Positions 1 through 5,116 of a stretch of 6,819 nucleotides of DNA are shown here, one piece after another. The notes beneath the pieces were generated by a model that was not told where the DNA came from, did not search any database, and saw only the letters and a program-made list of their open reading frames with translations. The stretch comes from an uncultured Phenylobacterium sp. (lineage in GTDB: Bacteria > Pseudomonadota > Alphaproteobacteria > Caulobacterales > Caulobacteraceae), in contig CAMFIW010000159.1 in NCBI GenBank assembly GCA_945952355.1, positions 1 to 6,819 on the forward strand, read 5' to 3'. How positions within the stretch are numbered: position 1 is the stretch's first letter; each line of letters begins with the position of its first letter. The translations under genes were made by a program, and so were the position numbers.

Positions 1-46
1 AGATCATGCCTAGTCTCGTGGGCTCGGAGATGTGTATAAGAGACAG
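1..46 (+). other. Illumina Nextera i7 adapter left on contig end (artefact)
   Basis: This is synthetic sequence, not genome. Bases 28-46 are the 19-nt Tn5 mosaic end AGATGTGTATAAGAGACAG, and 13-27 are GTCTCGTGGGCTCGG, the Nextera read-2 side of the adapter. Bases 5-12, CATGCCTA, match the i7 index I know as N706, and 1-4 (AGAT) match the end of the P7 primer. Genomic sequence therefore begins at base 47. The adapter happens to be open in several frames, so an automatic caller would add the residues MYKRQ to the front of the next gene or invent small proteins ending in CLLYTSPSPRD on the other strand. Neither exists in the organism. Confidence 0.98.
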
Positions 47-1258
47 CTGCAGGCGAGGCTGGAGCCGCTCGCCGCCAAGGCCGCCCGCGCCCAGGGCCCC
101 GACGATACCGCCGCGATCCTGGTGGTCGAGATCCCGACGCGCGCCGTGCGCGCCGCGGTCGGCTCCGGCGGGCTGGAGCGGCCGGGCGGCTGGATCGACA
201 TGACGCGTGCGATCCGCTCGCCCGGCTCGTCGCTCAAGCCCTTCATCTATGGCTTCGCCTTCGACGACGGCGTGGCCGCGCCCGACACCGTGCTGGACGA
301 CACGCCCACGCGGTTCGCCGACTACCAGCCGGAAAACTTCGACCGCACCTTCCACGGCAAGGTCACAGCCCGCGAGGCCTTGTCCCATTCGCTGAACGTG
401 CCGGCGGTGGAGGTGCTGCAGAAGGTCGACCCGGCGAGCTTCGAGGCGCGAATGGCGGCGGCCGACGTCACCCTGGTCCGCCCCAAGGCCCAGACCCGAA
501 CGCCGGGCCTGGCCCTGGCGCTGGGCGGGGTCGGCATCTCGCTGCGCGACCTGGCCAAGCTCTATGCGGCGCTCGGCGACAACGGGACCATGAAGCCCCT
601 GGCCTGGACCGAGGACGAGGCGGCGAAGCGCGCCCGCCAGGGCGGCAAGCGGCTGATGCGCCCGGCGGCGGCGCAGCAGGTGCTGGACATCCTCCGCGAG
701 ACCCCGCCGCCGGCCGGGGTGACCGCCGCGCCTCTGGTCAAGGGCCGACCGCTGATGGCCTTCAAGACCGGCACCTCCTACGGCTTCCGCGACGCGGTTG
801 CGGCAGGGGTGGTCGGCCGCTACGCCATCGTGGTCTGGACCGGCCGCGCCGATGGTGGCGCACGCGGCGGCCTGACCGGGCGCGACGCGGCCCTGCCCCT
901 GCTGTTCGACGTGTCGGACCTGCTGGACGCCCCGCCCGCCGCGCCGCGGCCGATCGCGCCGAAGGCGGCGCCGCAGGCGCTGGAAACCCTGAACCACGCC
1001 GTCGAGGGACCGCGCCTGATCTTTCCGCCAGACGGGGCGACCGTGCGGGTCGAGGCGTTCGGCCCAGCCTCGCGCGGCCTGGTCCTGGCGGCCGGGGGGG
1101 AAGACCTGAGCTGGTACGTCGACGGCGCGCCGCTGGCGGCCGAGCCGGTCAGCGGCCGCGTGGTCTGGAAACCGAAGGGGCCGGGGTTCTACCGGCTGAC
1201 CGTCGTGGACGCCCAGGGTCGCCGCGCCGCGGCCAAGGTGCGGATCAGGGGCGGCTAG
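47..1258 (+). CDS. pbpC: Penicillin-binding protein 1C, C-terminal part (5' truncated by contig end)
   Basis: This is the transpeptidase half of a class A penicillin-binding protein of the PBP1C type, which cross-links peptidoglycan in the periplasm. Counting from the first genomic codon (base 47), the three penicillin-binding motifs are all present: SxxK as SSLK with nucleophile Ser61 (227-238), SxN as SLN at residue 115 (389-397), and KTGT at residue 240 (764-775). A proline- and alanine-rich linker near residue 305 leads to a small beta-rich domain, about residues 320-403, that matches the BiPBP_C domain which separates PBP1C from PBP1A/1B. Full-length PBP1C is around 700-770 residues, so the signal anchor, the glycosyltransferase domain and the start of the transpeptidase domain are missing. 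No true start codon is in the window; the ATG at base 32 lies in adapter. The TAG stop falls inside the operator of the following toxin-antitoxin cassette. All visible catalytic motifs are intact. Confidence 0.93.
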   Translation: MQARLEPLAAKAARAQGPDDTAAILVVEIPTRAVRAAVGSGGLERPGGWIDMTRAIRSPGSSLKPFIYGFAFDDGVAAPDTVLDDTPTRFADYQPENFDRTFHGKVTAREALSHSLNVPAVEVLQKVDPASFEARMAAADVTLVRPKAQTRTPGLALALGGVGISLRDLAKLYAALGDNGTMKPLAWTEDEAAKRARQGGKRLMRPAAAQQVLDILRETPPPAGVTAAPLVKGRPLMAFKTGTSYGFRDAVAAGVVGRYAIVVWTGRADGGARGGLTGRDAALPLLFDVSDLLDAPPAAPRPIAPKAAPQALETLNHAVEGPRLIFPPDGATVRVEAFGPASRGLVLAAGGEDLSWYVDGAPLAAEPVSGRVVWKPKGPGFYRLTVVDAQGRRAAAKVRIRGG

Positions 1259-1280
1259 CAAAATATGTCACATTTTGCTA
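1256..1280. promoter_or_regulatory. Palindromic operator of the parDE cassette
   Basis: There is a perfect 9-bp inverted repeat: left arm TAGCAAAAT (1256-1264), a 7-nt spacer, right arm ATTTTGCTA (1272-1280). The spacer itself pairs at two further positions, leaving one mismatch over the whole 25 bases. It is strikingly AT-rich for this contig and lies 10 nt before the parD ATG. Ribbon-helix-helix antitoxins of the ParD family are known to bind such palindromes and repress their own operon, so an autoregulatory operator is the natural reading (inference). The left arm begins with the TAG stop of pbpC. It could also fold in RNA as a weak terminator for pbpC, but there is no following U-tract of the usual length. 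Confidence 0.6.
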
Positions 1281-1284
1281 TTTC
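1277..1284 (+). promoter_or_regulatory. Candidate -10 element for parD, possibly leaderless transcript
   Basis: GCTATTTC agrees with the Caulobacter housekeeping -10 consensus GCTANAWC at all but one specified position and overlaps the right arm of the operator, as expected for a repressible promoter. A start site about 7 nt downstream would fall at or next to the A of the parD ATG (1291), which would give a leaderless mRNA. That fits the absence of any Shine-Dalgarno sequence before the ATG. No convincing -35 element is seen at the expected distance. Confidence 0.35.
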
Positions 1285-1290
1285 TTGCCT

Positions 1291-1554
1291 ATGAACGTCT
1301 CGCTCACCCCCGAACTCGAACGCCGTATCGCTGAGAAGGTCGAATCCGGCCTGTACAACACGGCAAGCGAAGTGGTCCGCGAAGGGCTTCGATTGTTGTT
1401 CCGCGACGACGAGCGGCGAGAGCACGACCTCGCGCGTCTCCGCGCGGAGATTCAGGTGGGGCTCGACCAGCTTGACCGTGGCGAAAGTCACGACGGAGAA
1501 GAGGTGCGCCGCGAACTCCGCGCCATGATCGACGCGAGGCGCGCCGCCAAGTGA
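1291..1554 (+). CDS. parD: ParD-type antitoxin (ribbon-helix-helix)
   Basis: The product is an 87-residue antitoxin of a type II toxin-antitoxin pair; it should bind and neutralise ParE and repress the operon. The N-terminus MNVSLTPELE is the DNA-binding beta strand of a ribbon-helix-helix fold, followed by the family-typical stretch around residues 20-37 (SGLYNTASEVVREGLRLL). The remainder is a charged, helical toxin-binding tail rich in Arg and Glu. Length and order are those of the ParD/CC2985 family. The ATG at 1291 is preferred because the beta strand starts there; a TTG at 1285 in the same frame would add two residues. Neither has a Shine-Dalgarno site. The stop overlaps the GTG start of the toxin by 4 nt, the usual coupled antitoxin-first order. 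The gene looks intact although its partner is not. Confidence 0.88.
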   Translation: MNVSLTPELERRIAEKVESGLYNTASEVVREGLRLLFRDDERREHDLARLRAEIQVGLDQLDRGESHDGEEVRRELRAMIDARRAAK

Positions 1555-1857
1555 GCGGTTATCGGCTGGCGTCGGCAGCACGCGCCGATCTTTCGGAGAT
1601 CACCCGACTTCATCTCCGCCGACAATCCGGCCGCCGCGGATCGCGTGCTCGACGCGATCTATGACGCCTTCTCGCTGCTGGCCGAACGGCCGCAAATTGG
1701 CCATGCGCGCGCAGATCTTACAGATCAGGACGTGCGGTTCTGGCCGGTGATCGCGCGCTATTCCATTGTCTACAGACGTCGCGCCTCAATGATCGAGATC
1801 GCGCGGATCTTCGGCCCCGGCCAGGATATCGCGACGCTGCTCGGTCGCGATCGCTAA
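1551..1857 (+). pseudogene. parE: ParE-type toxin, frameshifted
   Basis: Read from the GTG at 1551, the frame gives a normal ParE N-terminus (VSGYRLASAARADLSEIT, 18 residues to base 1604) and then runs into non-family sequence and a stop. From base 1606 the next frame carries the rest of the toxin: DFISADNPAAADRVL, then RPQIGHARADL, and a C-terminus with FWPVIARYSIVYRR and IEIARIFGPGQDIATLL, all typical of the ParE/RelE fold. Deleting one C from the CCC run at 1603-1605 restores a single 101-residue protein, the usual ParE length. So this is either a one-base insertion that killed the toxin or a sequencing or assembly error. A GTG at 1645 could start a 70-residue C-terminal piece without the N-terminal helix. 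ParE toxins of this family poison DNA gyrase in the studied cases. Its TAA stop overlaps the TAG of the convergent carbonic anhydrase gene. Confidence 0.85.
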
Positions 1858-2465
1858 AGGGCGTCCAGGCCCGCCTGGTCGGAGACGCTGACGTTCAGGT
1901 CGGTGATCAGGCCGTTGGAGATCGAATAGACCCAGCCGTGGACGCAGAGGTTCTGGCCGCGCGCCCAGGCGTCCTGGATGAAGACGTCGGAGGCGACGTT
2001 CTTGACCTGGCGGATCACGTTCAGCTCGCAGAGCCGGTCCAGGCGGGGGCGGCCTTCGGCGAGGCCCTCGAGCTCGGCGCGGTTGTCGGCATAGACCTCG
2101 CGGATCGGATGCAGCCAGTGGTCGACCAGGCCGCGCCGCTGGCCATCGACCGCCGCGGCGACGCCGCCGCAGCCATAGTGGCCGACCACCATGATGTGCT
2201 TCACCTTCAGCACGTCGACCGCGAACTGGACGACCGACAGGTAGTTAGCGTCCTGCGGCGGCGCGAGGTTGGCGACGTTGCGGTGGACGAACAGCTCGCC
2301 CGGATCGAGGGCGACGATCTCGTTGGCCGGCACCCGGCTGTCGGAGCAGCCGATCCAGAGGTATTCCGGGCTCTGCTGGCCTTCCAGACGCTTGAAGAAG
2401 CCGGGGTCGACCGACAGCTTGCCCGCGGCCCAGCGCCGGTTGTTGCCCTTGAGGTCGTCGAGCAT
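1854..2465 (-). CDS. can: Beta-class carbonic anhydrase
   Basis: The product is a 203-residue cytoplasmic zinc enzyme that interconverts CO2 and bicarbonate. Zinc ligands are Cys40 (in CSDSRV), His96 and Cys99 (in GHYGCGG), with the Asp42/Arg44 dyad; a VHRNVAN motif lies at 60-66. Trp37, Arg62 and Tyr180 occupy the positions of Trp39, Arg64 and Tyr181 that form the non-catalytic bicarbonate site in the Haemophilus and E. coli type II enzymes, so the same allosteric control is likely (inference from remembered alignments). Length is close to E. coli Can (220). It is the last gene of a minus-strand operon, beginning 3 nt after the stop of the zeta GST gene, with a GAAGG ribosome site inside that gene. 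Its stop overlaps the stop of parE tail to tail. CynT is the alternative name, but no cyanase gene is next to it. Confidence 0.95.
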   Translation of the reverse strand: MLDDLKGNNRRWAAGKLSVDPGFFKRLEGQQSPEYLWIGCSDSRVPANEIVALDPGELFVHRNVANLAPPQDANYLSVVQFAVDVLKVKHIMVVGHYGCGGVAAAVDGQRRGLVDHWLHPIREVYADNRAELEGLAEGRPRLDRLCELNVIRQVKNVASDVFIQDAWARGQNLCVHGWVYSISNGLITDLNVSVSDQAGLDAL

Positions 2466-2468
2466 GGC

Positions 2469-3116
2469 TTAGGCCTTCACTGCATCGGGTTGGTTGTCGG
2501 GGTGGGCGGCGACGAAGGCTGGCAGCTCGGCGCAGGCGTCGGCCACGGCGCGGATCGCGGGGAACGGCTCGATGTCGACCTTGAAGCGGCGCGCCGAATA
2601 GACCTGCGGGATCAGGCAGCAGTCGGCGATCGTGGGGCTGTCGCCGAAGCAGAAGCCCTTGCCGTACTTGGCGATCATGGGCTCCAGGGTGTTGAAGCCG
2701 TCGGTCATCCAGCGCGTCATCCACTGGGTCTGTTCCGCCTGCTCGACCTGCATGGCGGTGAGCGCACGGATCACGCGGGTGTTGTTGAGCGGGTGGATGT
2801 CGCAGGCGATGACATTGGCCATGATCCGCACCCGCGCGCGGTCCATCGGGCTTTTCGGCAGCAGGGCCGGCTCGGGGTGGGTCTCCTCGAGCCACTCGAG
2901 GATCGCCAGGCTCTGGGTCAGGATGTCGGAGCCGTCGCCGAGGTCGAGCGCCGGCGTCAGGCGCTGCGGATTGACCTGCCGGTACTCGGCCTTGTGCTGG
3001 TCACCGGCCAACAGGTCGACGGGGTGATAGTCGTACCGGACGCCCTTGAGCTGCAGGCCGATCCGCAGCCGGTAGGGGGCGGTGGCCCGCCAGGCGCTGT
3101 AGAGGGTGATCGACAC
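2469..3116 (-). CDS. maiA: Zeta-class glutathione S-transferase: maleylacetoacetate / maleylpyruvate isomerase
   Basis: This 215-residue glutathione-dependent cis-trans isomerase would convert maleylacetoacetate to fumarylacetoacetate (tyrosine/homogentisate route) or maleylpyruvate to fumarylpyruvate (gentisate route). Residues 1-85 form the thioredoxin-like domain with the glutathione site: NPQRLTPAL (49-57, cis-Pro55) and Gln68-Ser69 in TQSLAILEWL. The helical domain carries the zeta-class hallmark ACDIHPLNN (104-112) and ends in HPDNQPDA. The usual active-site loop RSSxxYR is here RATAPYR (10-16): the first Ser is Ala11 and the second Thr12. The start is a GTG one base after the stop of the upstream hydrolase, supported by a strong GAGGTGG ribosome site 6 nt away. 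Pairing with a 226-residue FAH-type hydrolase of the fumarylpyruvate size leans slightly to the gentisate reaction, but both remain open. Confidence 0.9.
   Translation of the reverse strand: MSITLYSAWRATAPYRLRIGLQLKGVRYDYHPVDLLAGDQHKAEYRQVNPQRLTPALDLGDGSDILTQSLAILEWLEETHPEPALLPKSPMDRARVRIMANVIACDIHPLNNTRVIRALTAMQVEQAEQTQWMTRWMTDGFNTLEPMIAKYGKGFCFGDSPTIADCCLIPQVYSARRFKVDIEPFPAIRAVADACAELPAFVAAHPDNQPDAVKA
2474..2478 (-). promoter_or_regulatory. Ribosome binding site for can, inside maiA
   Basis: GAAGG on the minus strand lies 8 nt before the carbonic anhydrase ATG, within the last codons of the isomerase gene. With the 3-nt gap between the genes it indicates translational coupling and supports the chosen start. 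Confidence 0.6.
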
Positions 3117-3117
3117 C

Positions 3118-3798
3118 TCAGGCCACCTCGAAGCTGAGCTGGCCGACGCCTTCGACCTCGCCCTCGACCTTGTCGCCGCGGACCAGGGGGCCGACGCCTT
3201 CCGGCGTGCCGGTGAAGATCAGGTCGCCGGGGGCCAGGGTCCAGAGCTTGGAGGCCTCGGCGATGATCTCGGCGACGTTCCAGATCATATCGGCGACCAC
3301 CGCCTGCTGCTTGACCGCGCCGTTCACCGAGATGGCGATGCGGCCCTGGGGCGGGGCGCCCGACCACTTGCGGATCGCCGAGATGGGCCCGGACGCGTCG
3401 AACGCCTTGCCGGCCTCCCAGGGTTGGCCCTTGTCCTTGGCGGCGTTCTGCAGGTCGCGGCGGGTGAGGTCGACGCCGACCGCATAGCCGTAGACCAGGT
3501 CCAGGGCCTTCTCGGCCGGCACGTTCGCGCCGCCGGCCTTCAGCGCCACCACCAGCTCGATCTCATGGTGCAGGTTCGTCGTCACCGGCGGGTAGGTCAC
3601 CGTCCCGCCGGGGGTCACCAGGGCGTCGGCCGGCTTGGCGAAGAAGAACGGCGGGTCGCGGTCGTCGCCGCCCATCTCGCGACGGTGGGCGGCGTAGTTG
3701 CGGCCGACGCAGAGAACGCGGCGCACGGGGAAGACGCCCGTCTCACCCTCGACGGGGATGGCGACGGGGGCGGCGGGGGCGAGCACGTAGGCGGTCAT
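3118..3798 (-). CDS. FAH-family hydrolase, fumarylpyruvate hydrolase-like
   Basis: This 226-residue protein belongs to the fumarylacetoacetate hydrolase superfamily and would cleave a carbon-carbon bond in a fumaryl-keto acid, yielding fumarate plus pyruvate or acetoacetate. Landmarks in order: VGRNYAAH (31-38), FFFAKPADAL (51-60), the acidic metal site HHEIELVV with Glu79 and Glu81, GYAVGVDLTRRDLQ with Asp110, the KGQPWEAGKAFDASGP segment (123-138) and TGTPEGVGPL (196-205). The size matches the short single-domain enzymes such as NagK fumarylpyruvate hydrolase or E. coli YcgM rather than the roughly 420-residue eukaryote-type fumarylacetoacetase. It is the first gene of the minus-strand operon, followed at 1 nt by the zeta GST, the enzyme of the preceding step in both candidate pathways. 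The ATG has a TAAGGG ribosome site 6 nt upstream (3805-3810). The exact substrate cannot be settled from sequence; other superfamily members decarboxylate oxaloacetate or cleave acylpyruvates. Confidence 0.88.
   Translation of the reverse strand: MTAYVLAPAAPVAIPVEGETGVFPVRRVLCVGRNYAAHRREMGGDDRDPPFFFAKPADALVTPGGTVTYPPVTTNLHHEIELVVALKAGGANVPAEKALDLVYGYAVGVDLTRRDLQNAAKDKGQPWEAGKAFDASGPISAIRKWSGAPPQGRIAISVNGAVKQQAVVADMIWNVAEIIAEASKLWTLAPGDLIFTGTPEGVGPLVRGDKVEGEVEGVGQLSFEVA
3123..3129 (-). promoter_or_regulatory. Ribosome binding site deciding the GTG start of maiA
   Basis: GAGGTGG on the minus strand, in the last codons of the FAH-family gene, is a near-ideal Shine-Dalgarno sequence 6 nt before the GTG at 3116. 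It supports the non-ATG start and tight coupling with the gene in front. Confidence 0.65.
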
Positions 3799-3810
3799 GG
3801 GCCGCCCTTA

Positions 3811-3828
3811 CGCCTGCGCCTGCGCCTT
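3811..3828. repeat. Short hexanucleotide repeat in the leader of the FAH operon
   Basis: Two copies of CGCCTG followed by CGCCTT stand in tandem 13 nt upstream of the FAH-family start, between the ribosome site and any promoter. It is short and may be chance in GC-rich DNA. I see no clear promoter for the minus-strand operon in the 103-nt divergent gap. Confidence 0.4.
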
Positions 3829-3847
3829 GTGAACCCCGTTGTCGGGA

Positions 3848-3877
3848 TTGACAGCCGCATGGTGAGGTCGCTCCAAG
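3848..3877 (+). promoter_or_regulatory. Candidate promoter of the CoA-transferase gene
   Basis: TTGACAG (3848-3854) is a strong -35 match. GCTCCAAG (3870-3877), 15 nt further on, is a partial match to the Caulobacter -10 consensus GCTANAWC; this spacing is about one base longer than that consensus normally allows. A start site near 3884 would leave a leader of about 18 nt carrying the ribosome site. The call rests on the -35 and its position in a divergent gap; the -10 is weak. Confidence 0.35.
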
Positions 3878-3887
3878 GACGCGTTCC

Positions 3888-3893
3888 AAGGAG
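3888..3893 (+). promoter_or_regulatory. Ribosome binding site of the CoA-transferase gene
   Basis: AAGGAG sits 8 nt before the ATG at 3902 and fixes that start. It lies in the second of two copies of TCCAAGGA (3872-3879 and 3885-3892) spaced 13 nt apart. Confidence 0.7.
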
Positions 3894-3901
3894 AGTTCCG
3901 C

Positions 3902-5113
3902 ATGACCCGTCCCGCCGCCACCGGCCCGCTGTCCGACCTCAAGGTCGTCGAGATGGGGACCCTGATCGCGGGCCCGTTCTGCGGCCAGATCCTCGGGGAT
4001 TTCGGGGCCGACGTGGTCAAGATCGAGGACCCGAAGAGCGGCGATCCGATGCGCCAGTGGGGACGTTCGCTGCCCAAGGGGTTGTCGCCCTGGTGGCCGG
4101 TGATCGGGCGCAACAAGCGCTCGCTGGCGCTGGACCTGCGCACGCCCGAGGGGCGGGAGATCGCGCTGGCCCTGATCGACCAGGCCGACGTGCTGATCGA
4201 GAATTTCCGGCCCGGCACCATGGAGAAGTGGGGCATGGCCTACGAGGCGCTGGCCAAGCGCAATCCGCGGCTGATCATGGCGCGGGTGTCGGGCTTCGGC
4301 CAGACGGGCCCCTATGCGCCGCGCGCCGGCTACGGCCTGATCGGCGAGGCCATGGGCGGCCTGCGCTATGTGACCGGCGAGGCGGACCGGCCGCCGGCGC
4401 GGGCCGGCATCTCCATCGGCGACAGCCTGACCGCCATGCATGCGGTGATGGGGATCACCATGGCCCTGCACCATCGCGCCAACACCGGGCGCGGCCAGAT
4501 GGTCGACGCGGCCCTCTATGAGAGCGTGCTGGCGGTGATGGAGAACCTAGTCACCGAGTACGACCTGACCGGCTATGTGCGCGAGCGGTCGGGCGCGATC
4601 CTGCCGGGCATCGCGCCGTCGAACGTCTATCCCTGCGCGGCGGGCGAGATGATCCTGATCGGCGGCAATGGCGACACGGTGTTCGCGCGCCTGGCCGAGA
4701 CCATGGGCCGGCCCGACCTGGCGGCCGATCCGCGCTACGCCACCCATGCGGCGCGCGGCGAGAACCAGCTCGAGCTGGACGCGATCATCGCAGGCTGGAC
4801 GACGGGATTCTCGCTGGCCGACCTTCTGGCGCTGCTGGAGGAGAAGGGCATCCCGTCGGGCCGCGTGTTCCGCGCGCCGGACATGCTGGCCGATCCGCAG
4901 TTCCAGTCGCGCGACGCGATCGTCGAGACCGACCACCCGGTGTTCGGCCGCGTGAAGATGCAGAACGCCTTTCCCCGGCTGTCGGAGACACCGGGCTCGG
5001 TGCGATGGCCGGGGCCTGGCCTGGGCGAACACACTGCCGAGGTGCTGGGCGAGATCGGCATCGAAGCCGCCCGCGCCGCGGCGTTGAAGGCCAGGGGCGT
5101 CGTGGGCGGCTGA
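3902..5113 (+). CDS. Class III CoA-transferase (CaiB/BaiF family)
   Basis: This 403-residue, probably dimeric and cytoplasmic enzyme transfers CoA between an acyl-CoA and a free organic acid. Family landmarks in order: GPLSDLKVVEMGTLIAGPF (8-26), LGDFGADVVKIEDPKSGDPMR (31-51), NKRSLALDLRTPEG (71-84), ADVLIENFRPGTMEKWG (95-111), SGFGQTGPYAPRAGY (130-144) and GISIGDSL, where Asp174 is the expected nucleophile that forms the acyl anhydride and aspartyl-CoA intermediates. The C-terminal part (about 290-350) carries GIPSGRV and the DPQFQSRDAIVE motif seen throughout the family. Length is typical and no key residue is missing. It is divergent from the FAH-isomerase-carbonic anhydrase operon across 103 nt, so shared control is possible. 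The donor and acceptor cannot be assigned: oxalate, succinate, mesaconate, carnitine and bile acid enzymes look alike at this level. Its stop is 3 nt from the stop of the convergent protease gene. Confidence 0.93.
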   Translation: MTRPAATGPLSDLKVVEMGTLIAGPFCGQILGDFGADVVKIEDPKSGDPMRQWGRSLPKGLSPWWPVIGRNKRSLALDLRTPEGREIALALIDQADVLIENFRPGTMEKWGMAYEALAKRNPRLIMARVSGFGQTGPYAPRAGYGLIGEAMGGLRYVTGEADRPPARAGISIGDSLTAMHAVMGITMALHHRANTGRGQMVDAALYESVLAVMENLVTEYDLTGYVRERSGAILPGIAPSNVYPCAAGEMILIGGNGDTVFARLAETMGRPDLAADPRYATHAARGENQLELDAIIAGWTTGFSLADLLALLEEKGIPSGRVFRAPDMLADPQFQSRDAIVETDHPVFGRVKMQNAFPRLSETPGSVRWPGPGLGEHTAEVLGEIGIEAARAAALKARGVVGG

Positions 5114-5116
5114 GCC

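Noticed and set aside
6..246. Small open frames at the contig start on both strands, including products ending in CLLYTSPSPRD or beginning MPSLVGSEMCIRDS
   Set aside because: They are translations of the Nextera adapter continuing into pbpC in wrong frames.
1551..1650. Programmed frameshift in parE
   Set aside because: CCCG is not a recognised slippery context and ParE toxins are not known to need frameshifting; a one-base insertion or sequence error is simpler.
1938..4521. Long plus-strand open frames antisense to the carbonic anhydrase, GST and FAH genes (1938-3137 and 3106-4521)
   Set aside because: They have no family motifs and the low-complexity Val/Asp/Arg/Gly composition of antisense frames in GC-rich genes; the minus-strand genes carry full catalytic motifs.
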